Source: Smittium mucronatum
Lineage: Eukaryota; Kickxellomycota; Harpellomycetes; Harpellales; Legeriomycetaceae
NCBI GenBank assembly: GCA_001953115.1
Contig: LSSL01003330.1
Location: forward strand, 1-10,545
Direction of reading: 5' to 3'
DNA length: 10,545 nt
The notes below the pieces were generated by a model. It searched no databases, was not told the origin of the DNA, and saw only the letters and a program-made list of their open reading frames with translations. How positions within the stretch are numbered: the stretch's first letter is position 1; each line of letters opens with the position of its first letter. A program made the position numbers and the translations under genes. This document shows, in pieces, positions 8,367-10,545 of the stretch.

Positions 8367-9686
8367 TGAAATAAAATTTTTAAAAAAATAGAAAAATAAT
8401 CAAAATAGAGAAAACATCCAACTTCGATCCAAATCTTTTATCCCTTAGCCGAATTGCATCAGAAATTAAAAATGTTTGTATGTGGCATATAAAATTTCTG
8501 TGCATCTCTGATTTTGCTATTCCAATACATTTTTGGATTGTTTATTTTAAATTCATAGTTGCCTACTCAACATGATTACACTGCAGATTTTGGTCGCCAG
8601 CATGGATTATTTTAATTTTTATAAACATTTTTTTTTTAAATCTCAGACTTTAAAAAAATAAATACAATTTTATATTGGGTTTAGCATTGGTGAGTATGAT
8701 ACGAGTCAAATTAATGTAACAATATCATATAGATAGGTTATTTCGCCATTTTTCACGTATGATCTTGCGATATTTGGCAAAATTACTATATTTTTTTGGG
8801 ATTCCTCATTTGATAGAGCTATTTTTATCAATTCTTCAACCCAATAGTTACAAATAACTGCTGTTTAACTTTCTATTTTAGTTTTAAAACTTAGTATTCA
8901 GATGAATGAAAGCCCTCCAAACATATATAAATTCGATCCTCTTGTTAAAGATTGTTTAAAAGCAGTTATTTTACCTCATCTTGACCTCCCCCTGGCTTGA
9001 TCAATGAATAAATAGATGCTAATCTCGTCAATAAAAATGTGGAATTTTCCGGAGCTAGAGTATTTAAGTAATTTATTTACGCAATCACATGTATTTCCCT
9101 TAATTACCTGATAATTGAATTTTTTTCGCTCGAAAAGAGTCCCTTTAATTTTAAAAGTTCTAAAATTTATATTCATATTTATATTAATAGTTTATGCACA
9201 ATTTTTTATTTTTATTCCAAAAAAATGAATCTTTACAGTTACTTGAGCCTATAAAATGGATTCTCCTCCTATTTTTTGATCTTGAATTCAGAATGATCAT
9301 CTTTCAGCTCACAAATAGTAGATCTGATAATATTGAATTTTTGGGCTATATATTTTCAGATTTAATCCAACCATATGCTGTAAACATAGTGATATTATGA
9401 GCTGAGACAAGATTGTAGAGTTGAATCCCGTTTTCAAATGAATTTATTGCTGCTGATGTTACTGAAAATACGTATTTCCTATATTTAACCCCTTGTAATG
9501 GTCTATACACACCTTCGAAAATATTATTTAATTACATTCGTTGATTTTTTTTCATTCCTATTTTAGAAATATTTTAAGTAAATTATCTTTATATGTATTT
9601 TATAAGTCTGTATTAAATGCTAAAAAATTACATTTTACATAAAATCGGTTAATTTAAAACATATAAAATTATATTAAATTGAAGCA

Positions 9687-9697
9687 CCCCCCCCCCC
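9687..9697 (+). repeat. C11 homopolymer
   Basis: Eleven Cs are followed by a C/T-rich stretch to about 9710. It is conspicuous in a region otherwise around 15-25% GC. The length of such a run may be misread by sequencing. Confidence 0.8.
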
Positions 9698-9990
9698 TTA
9701 CCTTCCCCCTTTTGTGATGAAAGCGTAATTGAATTTAAATACCGCAATTTCAAAACGATTTTGTTGATGAAATATAAAAAAATAATGGCTAAAGGTCTCT
9801 TTTTTGGATGCATCTTATTTTATTTTTTTTCAGAAATGTGATTCTTGATTGGGAAGTACATTAATATTCATAATTTTACAGATATTTAAGAATGTCTATT
9901 CAAATTCCAAAAATGAATAATTTGCTAAATTTAGTCCTCATAAAATAAACATACAATTAATCTATAAATTCTCACCTATTATTAATTTAA

Positions 9991-10192
9991 GCCAAATTGG
10001 ACTCACTTTTTTTGAGTTATAATTTATTTATTTTATAATTTTCCACTCTAATTCACTTTTTCTTTATTTGGATGCTCAAAGATCAATTCTAATTCAATTA
10101 TTTAGATTTAATTTTTACATAATTTTTATTTCATTTCACTTTTTTCAAATAGCATATATATTTTTTTGATTCGGAGCCACTTTTTCCGAATT
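9991..10192 (-). repeat. Degenerate ~41-bp periodic repeat, right arm
   Basis: The complementary core (YCACTTTTTCCRAATT) has its CAC at 10004, 10054, 10137 and 10178, with a decayed unit (TTCAATTATTT) near 10095. Consecutive spacings are 50, 41, 42 and 41. Each unit lines up with one unit of the left arm at an almost constant mirrored coordinate (sums 17903-17905, and 17915 for the innermost). Confidence 0.6.
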
Positions 10193-10545
10193 TCATTAGA
10201 AAAGGTATAAATGAATAGTTTAATAGTAACAAACAAAATTAATCATTACACAGAGTCTAACCTATTGAAAGCCAAAATTGGTTTAATTTTTATCCTATAT
10301 AGCTCTTTCCCCACTCTTAAAACTATTTTAATTAAGTTTCAAGTTTTTTTAAATTATATAATAATTGAATTTGGGTGGTTTTGTTTAATTTCGAACACCC
10401 ACCACTTTAATTTAATCCAATTTTCTGATTTGGAATTTTTTTTAAAAAAATAAGCTATAAATTTATTGGCTAGTTTAAATTTAATTTTACATAAATAAAT
10501 CCTTTTTGAAAATTCTTGGATGCTTTATTAGAACCTTTTTTTTTT

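Larger units (their letters stand above)
7458..8462 (+). repeat. Left arm of long diverged inverted repeat
   Basis: The reverse complement of this arm matches 9453-10468 as an ordered series of anchor blocks. Examples are 7898-7924 with 9991-10017 (23 of 27 bases), 7699-7727 with 10177-10205 (about 24 matches with two gaps), 8110-8129 with 9732-9752, and CCAAAATTG at 7631 with CAAAATTGG at 10272. If each pair is expressed as the sum of its mirrored coordinates, most anchors fall between 17,900 and 17,945. This is the signature of one collinear palindrome with small indels. Identity outside the anchors is low. The arm boundaries are approximate, and the inner parts (beyond 8130) rest on weaker matches. 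Confidence 0.6.
9453..10468 (-). repeat. Right arm of long diverged inverted repeat
   Basis: This is the partner of 7458-8462. The strongest stretch is 9991-10205, where the arm can be followed almost base by base against the reverse complement of 7699-7924. Outer anchors at 10405-10424 and 10453-10464 pair with 7500-7517 and 7458-7467. The match may run past the window end. The spacer between the arms is about 1 kb or less. Confidence 0.6.
7458..10545. other. Very AT-rich gene-free region holding a long diverged inverted repeat
   Basis: No gene is supportable. Open frames are short (at most about 80 codons) and of low-complexity composition. Base composition drops sharply from about 7.7 kb on (one 60-base sample at 10081 is 15% GC), with many A and T runs. 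Most of the stretch is accounted for by the two arms and spacer of a diverged inverted repeat centred near 8955, listed separately. The window ends in a T run, and the right arm appears still to be continuing there. Confidence 0.6.

Noticed and set aside
9405..9440. tRNA-like B-box (GAGTTGAATCCC)
   Set aside because: No A box at the right distance, no acceptor-stem pairing and no cloverleaf could be drawn.
7699..10205. A simple DNA transposon with terminal inverted repeats ending at CCTTT...AAAGG
   Set aside because: Similarity continues outside these points (for example 7631-7639 with 10272-10280), no target-site duplication is visible, and no transposase frame lies between. The broader inverted-repeat description fits better.
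10211..10453. 80-codon ORF near the right end
   Set aside because: It is Ile/Leu/Phe/Asn-rich from AT-rich DNA, has no motif, and lies within the outer part of the inverted repeat without a matching frame in the other arm.

Overview
The window looks like nuclear DNA of an AT-rich fungus. The evidence is a low-molecular-weight thioredoxin reductase of the fungal/plant/bacterial type (CAVC active site), a split gene with short GT-AG introns, one of which carries a perfect TACTAAC branch site, and long AT-rich gene-free DNA. The lineage cannot be fixed by eye. The wide, very AT-rich intergenic DNA is unlike compact yeasts and would fit an early-diverging AT-rich fungus, but that is an inference.

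Layout. 1-1431: no convincing gene; it holds some islands of higher GC and one diverged duplicated block. 1432-3208 (+): a four-exon gene for a predicted 473-residue protein of unknown function. It has a CxC...CxxC cysteine module at the N-terminus and a long, disordered, serine/acidic C-terminal half. 3209-3430: a short convergent intergenic gap holding the 3' ends of both genes. 3431-4531 (-): intronless thioredoxin reductase with two in-frame starts. The upstream one adds a 35-residue, mitochondrial-presequence-like leader in a poor start context. 4532 to about 7457: the reductase promoter (TATA box, an imperfect 85-bp palindrome, two TTACTAA sites) and then gene-free DNA. About 7458-10545: gene-free, extremely AT-rich DNA built around a long, strongly diverged inverted repeat centred near 8955. 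Each arm carries an A-tract/GTG motif repeated about every 41 bp.

The reductase recycles thioredoxin with NADPH, and the dual start suggests one gene may serve both cytosol and mitochondria. The neighbouring gene shows no evident functional link. It is convergent, very different in base composition, and probably adjacent by chance.

The most unusual structure is the diverged inverted repeat at the right. It could be a foldback-type element, two opposed copies of an unknown repeat, or a decayed centromere-like inverted repeat. No tRNA, rRNA, CRISPR array or recognisable transposase was seen.
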